Shown: positions 1-11,335, counted from the stretch's first letter. The stretch is DNA of 64,000 bases from Bryum argenteum (GCA_037043015.1 CM073327.1:3454727-3518726); one strand, 5' to 3'. Made by a program: numbers and translations. The notes: generated by a model not told the origin, from the sequence alone.

Positions 1-463
1 AGGTTGTGAGCCTTGAAGATGTAAGTAGCGCTCTTTAGACTATAAAGACGATGTTGGAGCAAAGACCTAGTAACACCATGTTATCCATTAGAAAATATCG
101 AAGCATTAGAAAATGGAAGTAGAATCTTGGTGTGTAGCAGAATCTCGCCAAACTACTATTGATTCATTCTTTCAACGAACCCGGATAGATAATGAATCAA
201 TGTCTTGTAATTTAATCCATTTTTTCTATAAATGTTATATTGACTTTTTAAATGTTACAAATCACCTGCATCACCTTCGAGAAATACACACGCAGTAAGT
301 GAATGAGAAATGTTGAGGGCCCTTCAAAAATGTCTCTTGACTCTCTACTATGGCGTGTCAAGAAATGGCCCTCCAAATCTAAGTTTAGTTGACTAAATCT
401 GACATTCTACTTGCTATTGGTGCATTGACTATTTCACATGCACTTTTGGTGCTTGAGGGGCCT
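1..463. other. AT-rich intergenic DNA, nothing recognised
   Basis: No coding pattern, RNA gene or repeat was recognised here. The only open frame (113-298, +) has an irregular composition and no familiar motif. Confidence 0.5.
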
Positions 464-833
464 TTAACCCTTAAACGCCCAAGGTGACCCGAGGGGTCAT
501 CTTCCAACAGAATCTTCTCTATAGCTCTCACTGTACTCAACTTTTCACTTATATTTTGATGTCAAACTGGTCACCTTCTTGGGATGCATTCAAAATGTGA
601 AATTTTACAATTTAAATCACAATTTGTATGAGTGATTTTGTGCTTTGAAAGGATTGTGGTAGCGAGGTTGGGGTTGCACATAACCTTGTAGGAGGTTGCA
701 AGCTCATCATTGATTGGTGCATTCATGATGCCCTTGTTCAAAAAGTGCACTATTCATGATGCCCAAGTCCAAAAGATGCTCTAATCCAATTTTGGGCTGC
801 CCGTTTCACACCCCATGGGCGTTTAAGGGTTAA
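464..833. mobile_element. Non-autonomous TTAA-flanked inverted-repeat element (MITE-like)
   Basis: The left end TTAACCCTTAAACGCCCA (464-481) is the exact reverse complement of the right end (816-833). Both outer edges are TTAA, so the element can be read as a TTAA target duplication around termini starting CCCTTAAACG. That is the arrangement known for piggyBac-type elements, although the TTAA could instead be part of the inverted repeat. The 370-bp interior has no coding potential. A left-end fragment of the same family lies at 48426-48545, upstream of the first carbonic anhydrase gene. Confidence 0.75.
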
Positions 834-1559
834 GGGTTAAGGGTGGGGGAGTGTGATTTCAAGGGCTCTTCAAATATAGATGAGCATTTTTAGCGAGTCA
901 CCTTTAGCGAGTAGGGGTGCAGATGCTCTAAGTATTACTATTCCCTAAGTGTTAACAAAAAGTATGCTCCCAACGGCTGAACACTTATCGAGGTGTGACT
1001 GTATCTGGTATCAAATGATCTTTGAAGCTACTAAATTTAGAAATTTTCAGTTACTGATGACTTCTATGCTGAATAAATTTTTATTATTTCTGGACATGCC
1101 CCATTTTCGGTTGATTATGTACGGTATATGTTGTCGTTTGAGGGAATTTAAATGGAGTTTTCTATGTACCTTTGGGACACACGGCACACATCAATATGTT
1201 AAATTATCTCTGTTAAAGTCCCTTATAAAGTTTCTTTATACATTTGTCTTGAGCTTTTTTACTTGTGACAAAAAAAATAAAAATAAAAAATAAAAAATAA
1301 AGTCCATCCACTCCATCAAATTATTGAAGTAAAGTGATAATGTGTGAATGGTACTAGAATATATACAGTACTTTTAGGTTTAGCAAACATGAAATTAGTA
1401 CGAAAGCAACTCAATTGAACGAAAACTTCAAAGTGGTACTAGATGATAGCGGTTTTAGTTTGTTTTAGCGTAAATTCTATCTTTTGTATTGTACAGTTGA
1501 TCATTAGTTTGAAGTAGTTTACTATCCAACTTAGCAAGTACTGTAGTAGTAGAAGCTTC
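834..1559. other. AT-rich intergenic DNA
   Basis: I see no supported gene. An open frame at 949-1293 (+) ends in an A-rich tract and has no recognisable domain. A short AT-rich run (about 1269-1302) is low complexity. Confidence 0.4.
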
Positions 1560-2240
1560 TTCATGATTGTTTCACTATATCGTTGTTTCTAAAAAATAAT
1601 TTGCATGAATGTCAAAAAAGTGGAATGATTCTCTAAGATTTTGTAAGAGCGCAACCAACTTGATTACTTACATGGAAAATAATGAGGCCAAAATGTTTGA
1701 GGTAACAATCTTCAAGTCTCCCTTTGCACTACAGAGACATTGTCTTCATAGCAATGGCCAAAAAACTTCTGCATGTTACGATCCAACGGCCAGCTGATAG
1801 GTGCTCCACCAAGTGATTTTTGTTGGGAGCTTCCTAAAGTATTTATTTGTTGGTGCTCCCTAAATTGCTTTTTGTTGGGGCTCCATAAAGTGAATTTTGT
1901 TGGGTGCTCCCTAAAGTGATTTTTGTTGGGTGCTCCCTAAAGTGATTTTGTTGGGTGCTTCCTAAAGTGCAAGGTGTATGTGGTAAAATCTGCAAAGTCA
2001 TATGCCTTTTTTGAATCTTCATCAAGAAAATTTTAATTGTCGAGTCAAAAAAGGACAACTTGAAGAAGTAACCTTTTTTATTTAAAAAGAAAAAATATAT
2101 GTTCATTATTAAACCACCGCTCAAATTTCAAAGTGTCATGAGTCAAAAAAATAAAAAATAAAATAAATAACGATTTTACAAGAGCAGCCTTTGAAAATTA
2201 CAAAGTTCATCTTCAAGGTTTTCAGTAATTTTTTTTTTAA
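1560..2240 (+). repeat. Dispersed repeat copy, related to the interior of the 32.8-34.0 kb element
   Basis: Two blocks match the element at 32816-34004. Block 1560-1800 resembles 33560-33845: both read through a weak frame containing LITYM and end in a run around an ACGATC motif. Block 1968-2240 resembles about 33180-33430. The two blocks occur in the opposite order in the two places, and the 26-bp minisatellite sits between them here. This points to rearrangement or to a tandemly organised parent element. Confidence 0.6.
1801..1975 (+). repeat. Minisatellite, about 26-bp unit, 7 copies
   Basis: Units resembling GTGCTCCCTAAAGTGATTTT plus TGTTGG start near 1801, 1827, 1853, 1878, 1904, 1930 and 1955. 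The later units are nearly identical and the first few are more diverged. Confidence 0.85.
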
Positions 2241-2285
2241 AAAAAATTCAAAATTGGGGTTAAGTTCTTATTAGTCATTGCAAAA

Positions 2286-2345
2286 TCACAAACAACATAG
2301 TATTCGGGAAAACCGCCCATGAACAAATGCGGTTTTTGCTTGCTC
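2286..2345 (-). repeat. Copy of dispersed motif with paired GCGGTTTT blocks
   Basis: On the minus strand this reads as an AAAACCGCA block, a short spacer containing CATGGGCGGTTTTC, then an AT-rich tail similar to AATATTGTGTTA. Related copies lie at 8645-8702 (+), 14935-14995 (-) and 21661-21713 (+). Confidence 0.7.
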
Positions 2346-2523
2346 ATTTATTTGGAATGAAACAAAAATGATTACCAATTTTTTTGATTTTGAGGATAAG
2401 TTCATAGAATTGTGTGGCCTTCAAAAAAACTAAAATTTTAACATTTTTTTGGTACTTATTCCAAATTTTTGTATTCTTTAATTAAAATTGATTGTGTTTT
2501 ATAAAGCTTCTACAACAATGCAG

Positions 2524-2688
2524 AGTTTGCATGAAATTGAAGTTGCACTTTATTGATCGTTGTTGATGAGTTTTCTAAAGTTTGCATGAAATTGAAGTTG
2601 CACTTTATTGATCCTTGTCGATGAGTTTTCTAAAGTTTGCATGAAATTGAAGTTGCACTTTATTGATCCTTGTCAATGAGTTCTCTAG
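2524..2688 (+). repeat. Tandem repeat, 55-bp unit, 3 copies
   Basis: Three nearly identical 55-bp units start at 2524, 2579 and 2634. Each begins AGTTTGCATGAAATTGAAG and ends TGAGTTTTCTAA or a close variant. Confidence 0.9.
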
Positions 2689-2920
2689 AGAAACTGACAA
2701 AAGTAAAAGTGATTAACGAAGTTTACTTTTCAAAAATACTACGATATCCTAGAAGCATCCCCAAAGATTGCAAAGAGAGCCTTCAAGAACGTTCTCAAAG
2801 GGTGCTTGCTACTTCTCAAAAACTACAATGAAACTGCTTAAACAGAAAAAAAATACTAACAATCAAATCAAAAGCTAGAAAGGCTTCTAGAAAGGCTACA
2901 AGTATCATATCTCAGGTGCT

Positions 2921-3240
2921 CTAGTCAGCACCTTTCGGTGGGCTGCATCGACCAACAACAAGTAGTCCAACGAGCTTGTGTGCTAACAAAAACTCCACTG
3001 TAAACATGTCGTCTTCCTCATGTGCTGCAGGGTTAGCTCCTTTAGATCCCTTAGCAGTTGGTTCAGCAGCTTGTTTCTTACTAGCTCGTCTTTTGCCCTT
3101 ACCCTCTTTAGTGGTGACAGCCTCAACCTCTCCCACAAGTCGGTTTGTTGATTGATTGCCTTTCTTCCGTCTTCCTCCTTTGACCTAGGCAGGCTATTTT
3201 GTACCAATCTTTGTTCCTGAAACTATTTCCATGCAGTTAA
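2921..3240 (-). pseudogene. Possible degraded coding remnant, lysine-rich
   Basis: Two overlapping minus-strand frames (2921-3136 and 2983-3207) look like one coding region broken by a frameshift. One reads a basic stretch (EGKGKRRASKKQAAEPTAKG) followed by an acidic patch and FTVEFLLAHKLVGLL. The composition resembles DNA-binding proteins encoded by plant transposons, but I do not recognise a family. There is no start with a good context and no intron signals I can defend. Confidence 0.25.
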
Positions 3241-4900
3241 TAATCAAATCGGCGACCTAGAATATATTGTTAAACCGCAAAGTCCATAGCACCACTCATA
3301 TTTATTCTAGTCGAAGCTAGCAAGCCACATTCGACCAACCCCAACTATAGTTACTGTGCATCTTGAATTGGTGGTGTGATTGATTGCTATACCGAAGAAT
3401 AGCACTTCTTCGTCGACTGTTGGTCTATTCTTGCTCTTGAGTGTGCATGCAATTCACCACGTAAGTCTCGATTGGCATCTCCACTCTTTTAGCTACACTA
3501 AATACTACATCTAGTGTTGGATGACAATTGGTGTATTTACCACCATCATGCAGCCAACACTATTAGTCACATTGTGGATAATTAGTGAATTGGGGGGCCA
3601 CCATTTCTTTATGGCAACCTCTCTTCTAGCAGCCAAAATTGCAAGCTGCATAATTAATGAAATTTATTCATACTTCATCACTTATCCTCCTCCCTCAAGG
3701 TTTGCTCTCTTATCTAAACTTCCATGGAGGTTGGTTGTCTCCAAATCTAACTCTAAATGTCAATTATTATTTTTTTTAAATCTTTATATTTTACTATTGT
3801 GCACAATTGGTGTTGCAATTGACAGTTAAGAGTTGCTACAGTTCTACCCTTGTTGACAATTGGTGTTGTTGTTCGTGTTTAGTGTTGCCAACACTAAATA
3901 TAAATTTTAGTGTAATGGGCAGTAGAGTAGTTTGCTCCCATGCTTAGGAGTCAATCAATAATTGGTCGGTGTGTTGCTATTTCTACATCTTCTTCCAGAC
4001 TATTGGTCGATCGTTCAGACTTTTCAAGAAATTCCTCCAAGCCAAAACCAAACAAGAAGTATATCAATGATACCACAAGTATGTGCCTAAGTATCCCAAG
4101 AACAACTTTGGAAGCTTATTTCAAATTTGCAATTGAAATGTACATTTTTAATAAAGCAAAAAGTAGGAGTAGTCAATAATAGGTGGTGTATAAGTAATTG
4201 AAATACATTTAATGATATCACAAAGAGGAATTAGTATTTTATCACAATATTGTAGTACACTCTAATGTCATTCCAACACACTTCACAGTTTTCAAATCCA
4301 ATCATTTTTGAGTTCACACTGAATTGCCAAACTTTTCATAAAAACTCCCTCCAAAGAGGAATTCGTATATGAAGTGTACTTGACTGTACATTTCCTGCAA
4401 GAGAAATCAGATCTAATTAGAAATAATAACCAGAAACCTCTAAAACATTACGATTAACAACTACAAGCAAGACCTAAAAATTGCAAATGCAAGGAAACTG
4501 AGAAAAGTAAAGACCTGGAGATATTGCTTCGGTTGAGCCACACTCAGCTTCTGCAATGTATTATACGTGATGTGGTCGTTCCGCTCAAACAATAGCGTTT
4601 ATCAGTAGCATGAAAACAATAATGACAAGAGCGAAACTGCAAACGGAGCAGGGCATGAGGTAGTGCCTGGGGAGGGAGAAGAAAGGGGATCAAAACAACA
4701 GCTTGGCGATGCAAACTACATAGTTACAACAACTCATTTTTACAGCAACATTAGTATGAATGTAGTGGAATGTGAAAAACAATTTCAACGAGCATGAAAA
4801 CTACAAAGTCATGAATTTAGTTCAGTTCATTGAGAGCCCTTAGCTCAGCAGCGTTCATGCATTTTAGAGTTCATATTAAATATTAAACGGCTTCTTCAAG
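3241..4900. other. Intergenic DNA without recognised features
   Basis: The open frames at 3521-3829 and 3940-4179 (+) lack any motif I recognise. The motif TTGGTGTTG recurs near 3805-3860, suggesting a short decayed repeat. Confidence 0.35.
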
Positions 4901-4929
4901 CCCCACATGCTTCAAGCTGTTGCTCACCT

Positions 4930-5945
4930 TATCTTCTCGTCACCCACCACGTCCACCGTCTTCCGGAAATCTCTGCGCGATCCTCTTGGCAGCGTCGCGC
5001 GATGTTCCCAGCTTCCCGTCGGCAGCGTGGCGCTGAACAGCAGATGTTCGCAGATGTTCCCAACTCGCCGTTAATTTTCGCATAAGGGAGTGGTCTGCGG
5101 CCGCAGACCTCTGCCCAACTTGGTCTTCTGTGTACCTATATAGCAATGAGCACGTTTCAAGGAAGTCTTTTGTGTCGTAGCATGTCTGCCCCAAGAGCAT
5201 CGTCGACAAAATGAAAAGTTAGAAACTTGCCTTGGACTCCTACGCATTGAGAAAGTTTTGCAGTCCAGACATGCGTAGGCGCTCGAGCTCGTTGTAGTCG
5301 TACTTCGCACACGCGCAAACATCATCACGAGCTTTCTTGCGTGCAACAAACGGAAGTGAACGGCCGTCGAATTTCACGATGATCTTCGCAGGGTGAAGAA
5401 AGCGATCAGAAACTTCAACAACCACGATCAAAGGTGAGTAAGCTTCGAACCCTAAAGCTGAAATAGCGGAACTGCATGAAATAACTGTTGCAATGATATA
5501 TTCAAGTTGAGTGATAGGAAGAGGATGGACCCCTCATCCACCTGTGCCTCGCTTCCGGTCTACTTTGGTTCCGAACGTGAATTTCTCGCTGTCCAAGCTC
5601 CTCTCGCGCTCGTTGGCGGCTGCTGCCATCATTCTCCCGCTCAGCATTGCGCTTTGCAAGTCTCGGCTTGGCGGAAGCACTCTCCGCTGGTTGGGGGTGT
5701 TGTCCATCATTCTCCCGCTTAGGTTCGTTCTTTGCCGATATTGCCGATCTGGACTTCGCTCAAGCACGGAGCACTCGTAGGTTTTCAGTTACTGGTTCGG
5801 ACTGCTATATTCACTCCAGACTTATGCTCCGCTGTTGTCGGGTATTCAGGTCCAACAGGTTGAACACTCCAGTCTCTGCAAGATATTCTCGTGCAATTAC
5901 GTTGATTCTTCAACGGCCTCGAGAATTCAATTGGCTCTAAAACCT
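4930..5945. other. GC-richer island of unknown content, possible small gene
   Basis: This kilobase is clearly GC-richer than its surroundings and resembles host exon composition. On the minus strand, 5240-5431 reads an open frame beginning MIVVVEVSDRFLHPAKIIVK, which could be a short first exon. On the plus strand, 5511-5780 is open in more than one frame. No frame gives a convincing protein and I could not assemble exons. It also contains one of three copies of a GGTCTGCGGCCGCAGACC palindrome (about 5093-5110). Confidence 0.25.
5093..5110. repeat. 18-bp perfect palindrome GGTCTGCGGCCGCAGACC
   Basis: The sequence is its own reverse complement. Near copies occur at about 18870-18888 (GGTCTGCGGGCGGAGACC) and about 20208-20225 (GGTCTGCGGCCGGAGACC), so it is probably the conserved core or end of a dispersed element. 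Confidence 0.6.
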
Positions 5946-6544
5946 AAACCGTGAAAAATAAAAAGCCAATTTCGCAATGACGAAAGAATTTGGTCTGTGA
6001 GGAACGAGCATAAAAACTGTAGTATTAACAGGAACACGTCTAGTGATGCTGGAGAATGATCAAAAAAGTTCAGTTGAATCGAAAGGATTGGTGCAATGTG
6101 GGAATGGCAATGCCGTTCTTCAGACATTTCTTTAAGCACAAGAGTAAAAAATGCACCACCATCGCCGTCAGGTACTGAGCGATCGTGAATTTCAAAATAC
6201 GATGAAACACTTTCACAAATTGCAAAACTGTAGGTCACCTCAAGCACTTGATTGGGACTCTTCAAAATTCTCCCCTAACTTCTGAGCCCGCAGCTGATTA
6301 TGCTGGCTTAAGCCCTACCACTGTCGCAACAGAATTCGGTAGGATGAATTATGTGTGGCACTATTTCATCACATTTATTGAGCACTCTACTTTTTCAGAG
6401 TACTTTATTAGACAAGGCACTCCAGACTCGCACGTGCCTATGTTCCCTGTTCTCCATGTTTATACTTGTTGAGAAATTTTCAAACTCACTTGCATGAATA
6501 GATATTACAAAGTTCTAACTTCTAAGATTTGGGGCATCATTATC

Positions 6545-6960
6545 TTAACCTCTAAAGTTTCAAGGCACTATTTGCATGCTTTATCCTAAAAACTGCCCTC
6601 TTTTAGTGCAAAGTGAGATTTTTCAAATCACAACATATTTTGAAGTATATAACCATAGGATCTGGTACACAACTTGTACAAGATCATGTATACCAAATCT
6701 TATACTCAAATTTGTCACCGTTTGTGAGATCATAACGTTTAAAGTTGAAATAAAAGTTTTTTTCTCTTGTAGAATGGGAAAATAGTGTTTTTGGGGCCCA
6801 AAAAACCATTTTTGAATATAAAGTTGACTTGGCACTCTTCGAATTCTTGTTCTTAGGTGAGTTAGGAATATGTCTACACAATTTTACCCCCATAGGACCT
6901 ATAAAACCTATAGAAATTCTTGATTTTCATATGGAGGTATGCTGAAATTAACCTATATGG
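6545..6960 (+). mobile_element. Copy of the TTAA-flanked element family, right end not found
   Basis: It starts TTAACCTCTAAAGTTTC and is similar along about 400 bp to the element at 11685-12523. Shared landmarks include a CATAGGATCTGGTAC block, a GAGATCATAACGTT block, TTCTTGTTCTTAGGTGAGTTA and GGAGGTATGCTGAAATT. The matching right inverted terminus is absent, so this copy is truncated or diverged beyond recognition. Confidence 0.65.
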
Positions 6961-7277
6961 GCTAGTGTGAATATAGTGTCCGTTTGACTTACCCTTGATG
7001 ATATGCCCATAGGACATAACAACAGTGGTATAGGACTACTAACCCCTCTCAGGGTGGGCAATGTATAACGAGAAACCAAAAACCAATAAACTGTAAATTG
7101 GTTGTTTGGGTTGTATTCTGTTATATAAAAGTAGGCGGTTAGTTTTGTTGGTCGTCACATTGTTGACATACCAGTTTCTTTGGAAAAGACATGTTTGTGT
7201 TGTTGTGGTCCGGTTTGATTCCCGTTGATCTCATTTGAGCATCGTTATTCATAGTTGGTTACATACATGTATCATAT

Positions 7278-8702
7278 ATGTGCATTATTACAGGTCTAGG
7301 CGCATTTGTAGGAATTTCCAAACCTCATCACTTTAGGTTTTATTTGAAGAACAATCAAAGATTTATTCAAACCAAGATATATGCTCGCAATCCAAATTGG
7401 GAGCCCGCGGATGGCTATCAATGCCTGAATAAATTGCCGGAACAAGGTTTAAAACCAGAGTTTGTCAAAGTGGAGGAGGCAACTGAACAAGAATTGAGAG
7501 CACTAGAGGAATTTATCAAATGGAAAGAACTATGCGTCTTGAAGTTGATGCAGGTTGAGCGTAATCTACAAGCCATTGACAATACCTCTGTGGATTTCCT
7601 GAGAAGAGCAACTTAGAGGTGTGGGAACAATCGAGCTTTTGGCTCGAAAGTATGGAGCCGCCAAACAATGTTGAGAGGGAGGAGAATATGAATGGATTGG
7701 AAGCACTTCAAGTAGGCAAGGGCGGTCCAAATGCATGTGCAATTTTGAAATATCTTCCAGTTGTAGGAGAGAGAACATATTCTAGGCTGAGACTTGACAA
7801 ACCGCCAAGACGTGACAAACCGCGGAACAAGAGCTCCAAACCTATAAGGAAACAAAGACATGTTTGTACTGTACATGTTGCATCTTTAACGACATCGGGG
7901 TTGGATATTTTGTAGCTATCAAAAGCAGCATTGATGATATAAGGTCGGACATACCTTTTTTTCTAGAAAAGGTGAAGGCTACAAGAAATGTTGCCACACA
8001 ATTAGGATACATGAAGGTAATATGGTATTGGCCCAAACCAACAACTTTACAAGATGATCTGGGCATGTAGACCCATAAATAGAAATTGCCTAAAACGAAG
8101 ATGGATTCCTTCGTAGGAGCAGTTGAATTGGATCGACTTGGATACAACAATCACCTCATGGATACCGTCTCCAAAAATCAAGACTTGTATGGTTGAAAAG
8201 ACAATGATGCAGAAAGAGATATCAATTCCAAAAGCAATGACGTTTCATTTCTTGGAGCACATGGCAAATCAATCTCAGTCAACATTTGATGAACAAGTGG
8301 ACAACAATGCACTTGCAACAAAAGACAATGATTTCGAGTAGGGGCAAATTAGTATACAAGATGTAGCAGAGGACTATGATTTATATATTTATAGTGGTTG
8401 GTTTTCTTCTAGTCTTATTAGGTATTAATATTCCATTGTGTATTCTACATATATATATGTTTGTGTATATATAAAAATATATAATACAAGATATTTTATT
8501 ACAATTCTTTGTTGTAAATGTTTTATATATCACAAGATGTATAAAAGGTTGCAAGTATTATATTTATTCCACGTTACATCAATGAAAAGTGCAGTTTTTA
8601 TTAATAATTTTTTGAAACTTCTATTTTCACAAATATTCATGAGGGAGGGAGCGAGTGCGGTTTTCGAAGGCCATGGGCGGTTTTCCCGAATATTGTGTTA
8701 AA
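7278..8702 (+). mobile_element. Degraded element with a BAH-like coding remnant
   Basis: Broken frames at 7278-7616, 7619-7915, 7864-8070 and 8123-8341 together look like one decayed gene. The third reads FVAIKSSIDDIRSDIPFFLE KVKATR and then MKVIWYWPK, a pattern like the BAH/Tudor-type chromatin-binding fold (a barrel strand, then PFF.GKV, then V.WYW). The block 7864-8702 recurs inverted at 14935-15815 with the same protein-level similarity, so it belongs to a repeat and is not a host gene. It ends in the paired GCGGTTTTC motif. Which transposon superfamily it comes from is unclear; the BAH assignment is by eye. Confidence 0.55.
8645..8702 (+). repeat. Conserved motif with two GCGGTTTTC blocks in direct order
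   Basis: GCGGTTTTC occurs twice, separated by an 11-bp GAAGGCCATGG-type spacer, followed by AATATTGTGTTA. The same block ends the inverted copy of the element at 14935-14995. Confidence 0.75.
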
Positions 8703-9026
8703 CAACCTCTCTTTCTACTTGTGAACCCTCGATATGGTTCACGTTCATGGGAATTCATTCCCATAACATTTAGGCATTATTTTACTCTTTGCATTAACGT
8801 AATTCAAGTCTCTTGATTATTTGGTAGAATTCCCGCTACAAGATTCTTTTGGATTTGCGGTATCATTTCTATGAGTTTTCCCTTATATTCTAATATTTAG
8901 CGAATTGGGGTGTTCTTAAGTTAGAATTATTAGAGTTTAAGTATTTTGTGGACTTTCCAACCGGTCTTATTCTTATTTCCGAACTTATTCAAGATCTAAA
9001 TATTTACTTTAAGGTTCCTAGGGGTT

Positions 9027-9231
9027 TTCTTGGCCAATTATATTAGTCTAGTATTTTGCCTTTTGTTAGTTTCTTGCATTTTTTCTTACTCCCTAGAATT
9101 AGTGAGTTAGTTAGAGTAATTGCTTGGAGGAAACTTCTAGGAGTTAGAATAAGTAAAGGGTATCCCTCTTGTGCTAGTGAGATAGGTAAGAAAGCGCTTG
9201 CAAAATACTAGACTAATATAATTGGCCTAAA
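9027..9231. repeat. Inverted repeat, about 37-bp arms, 140-bp loop
   Basis: The arm around 9028-9063 (core GGCCAATTATATTAGTCTAG) is repeated as its reverse complement around 9199-9231. The right arm is followed abruptly by GC-rich DNA (about 9238-9420), which suggests that a foldback element was broken at that point. Confidence 0.7.
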
Positions 9232-10280
9232 AACCGTGAAGCATGGAGCAGCGGCGTCAGAGCCCTGATCACGAGCCGCTGGAAGATTGGCGGGGCAGAT
9301 GTGGAGGGAGAGTGGCGCGTTGTGAGGTGGGCAAGGAGGTGGCAACAATATGCAGGCTAGACGATGACCAAGCTGGAGTCTTGGCATCGCTCATCATCTC
9401 GATGGATAATTCATAATGTGACGTTAAAGAGAATACACAACATGTTAATATGGAGGGAGACCTCTTTCCTCCTAATTTTCAATGCTTTCCCGTTCTTTTG
9501 TTCAATCTAAGAAGTTAGAGGAACATCTTCATTGATATTGACAATATCATTGCCAAAAAAATATTGCTGTTGATGAATTTTACGTTGTATGTTTTTTTTG
9601 GTAGTTTGTATGTGTGCATGCTTTGTGGTGGTGTGTGCTTCTAGTGTTGCTTGTTTAAGTGTGAAAGTTTGTGTGGTGAATGTCATAGTGCGGAAGCGCT
9701 GGCCTACTTTCTCAAGGAAACCCTAAATTGTTTTAATGGTTGATGTTGCATGGATAGGACATTTAATGATGTAGGGTGATCATTGAGTGATATTGGAGTC
9801 ACCTAAATGGAGTTTTAATGGGATTTGCATGCTATTGGAAGTTTTGAATGTGTGTTGCACTAGTTCAACTAGGGTGATTTTTAGGGGGTTTAAGGTTCAA
9901 AGTAGCCAAAACAACATGATTTTTTAGCACTAAAACTCCAAGTGAGGCTTGGTGTAAAGTAATTGCATGTTGAGCTACCTTAGTGGCGATTTTGGGAAGT
10001 TTGTATGTGCTGAGCTAAATTTCACTCTTTTGCAAGCTTGAAATGTGCATTAGAAGTTCCATAAACATAGAAAAGGTAAACCAACTGCTTAGTTTGTGCC
10101 AACTCATATACCTCTTGCATGATTCTCCAGCTTTACCATGTTCACCTAAAAGATTTACACATAAACACCTAAATATTAAGAAGATCCATTATTTGGAAGG
10201 CCATGATTTTCTGTACACCCTCTTCCGGCCCAACTATGACCCAAGATTCGTGCAAGCGTATTTTGAGCTCACACTATTGA
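9232..10280. other. Intergenic DNA
   Basis: A GC-rich patch (9240-9420) is followed by AT-rich sequence. I see no supported gene. Confidence 0.35.
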
Positions 10281-10292
10281 TGCACACACAAC
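10281..10292 (+). repeat. Left target-site duplication of the SINE
   Basis: TGCACACACAAC, repeated exactly at 10659-10670 on the other side of the SINE. Confidence 0.85.
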
Positions 10293-10658
10293 AAAGGCAC
10301 CACAAGCCTTGGCTTGGTGGTTAGGCCCTAACCATGAGGAGGTCGTGGGTTCTAATCCCCATGCCAGCGTGGTGCTCACCACTATAGTCCACCCAACTAT
10401 TGTGGGGGGTCTTTGGACCTTGTTGTATGGGTACCTCAAAGCCCTTTGAAGGGATACTATGTCAAGTATCTTCAAGGCATTAGTAACTAGGCTAGAAACT
10501 AGCGTAGTTATAGTGTCCACCCTCGAGAGGGGGAAGTAGTATTGTTCCAATTTCCCCTTGTCCAGTGGCCATCGGGATATTAGCATTACGAACGGACACT
10601 TCATTCACGCCGGCCCCTTAGAAAGGGACCGGAGTTTCTATCTATCTTTCTATCTATC
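10293..10658 (+). mobile_element. tRNA-derived SINE with 12-bp target-site duplication
   Basis: The 366-bp body is flanked by TGCACACACAAC at 10281-10292 and again at 10659-10670. The head has RNA polymerase III promoter boxes: an A-box-like TGGCTTGGTGG near 10309 and a B-box-like GGTTCTAATCC near 10347 (consensus GGTTCRANNCC, one mismatch). The 3' end carries GGCCCCTTAGAAAGGGACC, which can fold as a hairpin, then a TCTATCTATCT-type simple tail. This layout matches tRNA-related plant SINEs. The perfect long duplication suggests fairly recent insertion. Confidence 0.9.
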
Positions 10659-10670
10659 TGCACACACAAC
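10659..10670 (+). repeat. Right target-site duplication of the SINE
   Basis: Exact copy of 10281-10292, directly after the TCTATCTATC tail. Confidence 0.85.
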
Positions 10671-11335
10671 CATGATAATCACTCGAATGCTATAAAAAAT
10701 TAGTAATATATTTTATTAGTCAAACGTTTATTTAGTGTTACCTAGATTACACTATATCTATGATTTTCATTTTTTAGTCCTATCATACTCACAAGAAATT
10801 TCCCTGATATCTGATGTATTTTTCAATAAGTCGTTTGTTTTTTTAAAGAAAATTTGAAGATTAGCAAAAAAGGGAAAAAGAAAATAATGATGATTGAGTG
10901 GCTTTAATCAATGGCTCGTACCATCCTACGAGGTATTTCTAGCCGTTCACTTTCTTCATGATTTGCTAGTAACGTAAAGATCACCCTGCCGTCACTTTAT
11001 GCAGGATTTGTACAATTGTCCCTGTCATTAACCCTTTAAGGTACCACGGGAGGCGTAGATTAGTGACCGTAGAGCAGGCAATACGTTTTGCTTTTCAAAA
11101 TTAGCAGGCTATTTTAAGCCATGTTTTGGGAACCCAACCGTATGGATGTGACAAGTAATGTGCACTAGTCTAGAATGTTTTTTGGGGGAGTGATAGATCC
11201 GTGGGTTTTGGTGAGATTGCATGAAAAGTAACCACAAGACAGTGAATATACATTGGCTCCATGCTCTTGACATTTAAAAAAAAAATACCAGAGACATCAT
11301 GACTCAATCCCAATAGTGCTCAAAAGAGTATTTAT

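Noticed and set aside
10300-10370. Possible functional tRNA gene
   Set aside because: Pol III boxes are present but no cloverleaf forms convincingly, and a SINE body, tail and target duplication follow.
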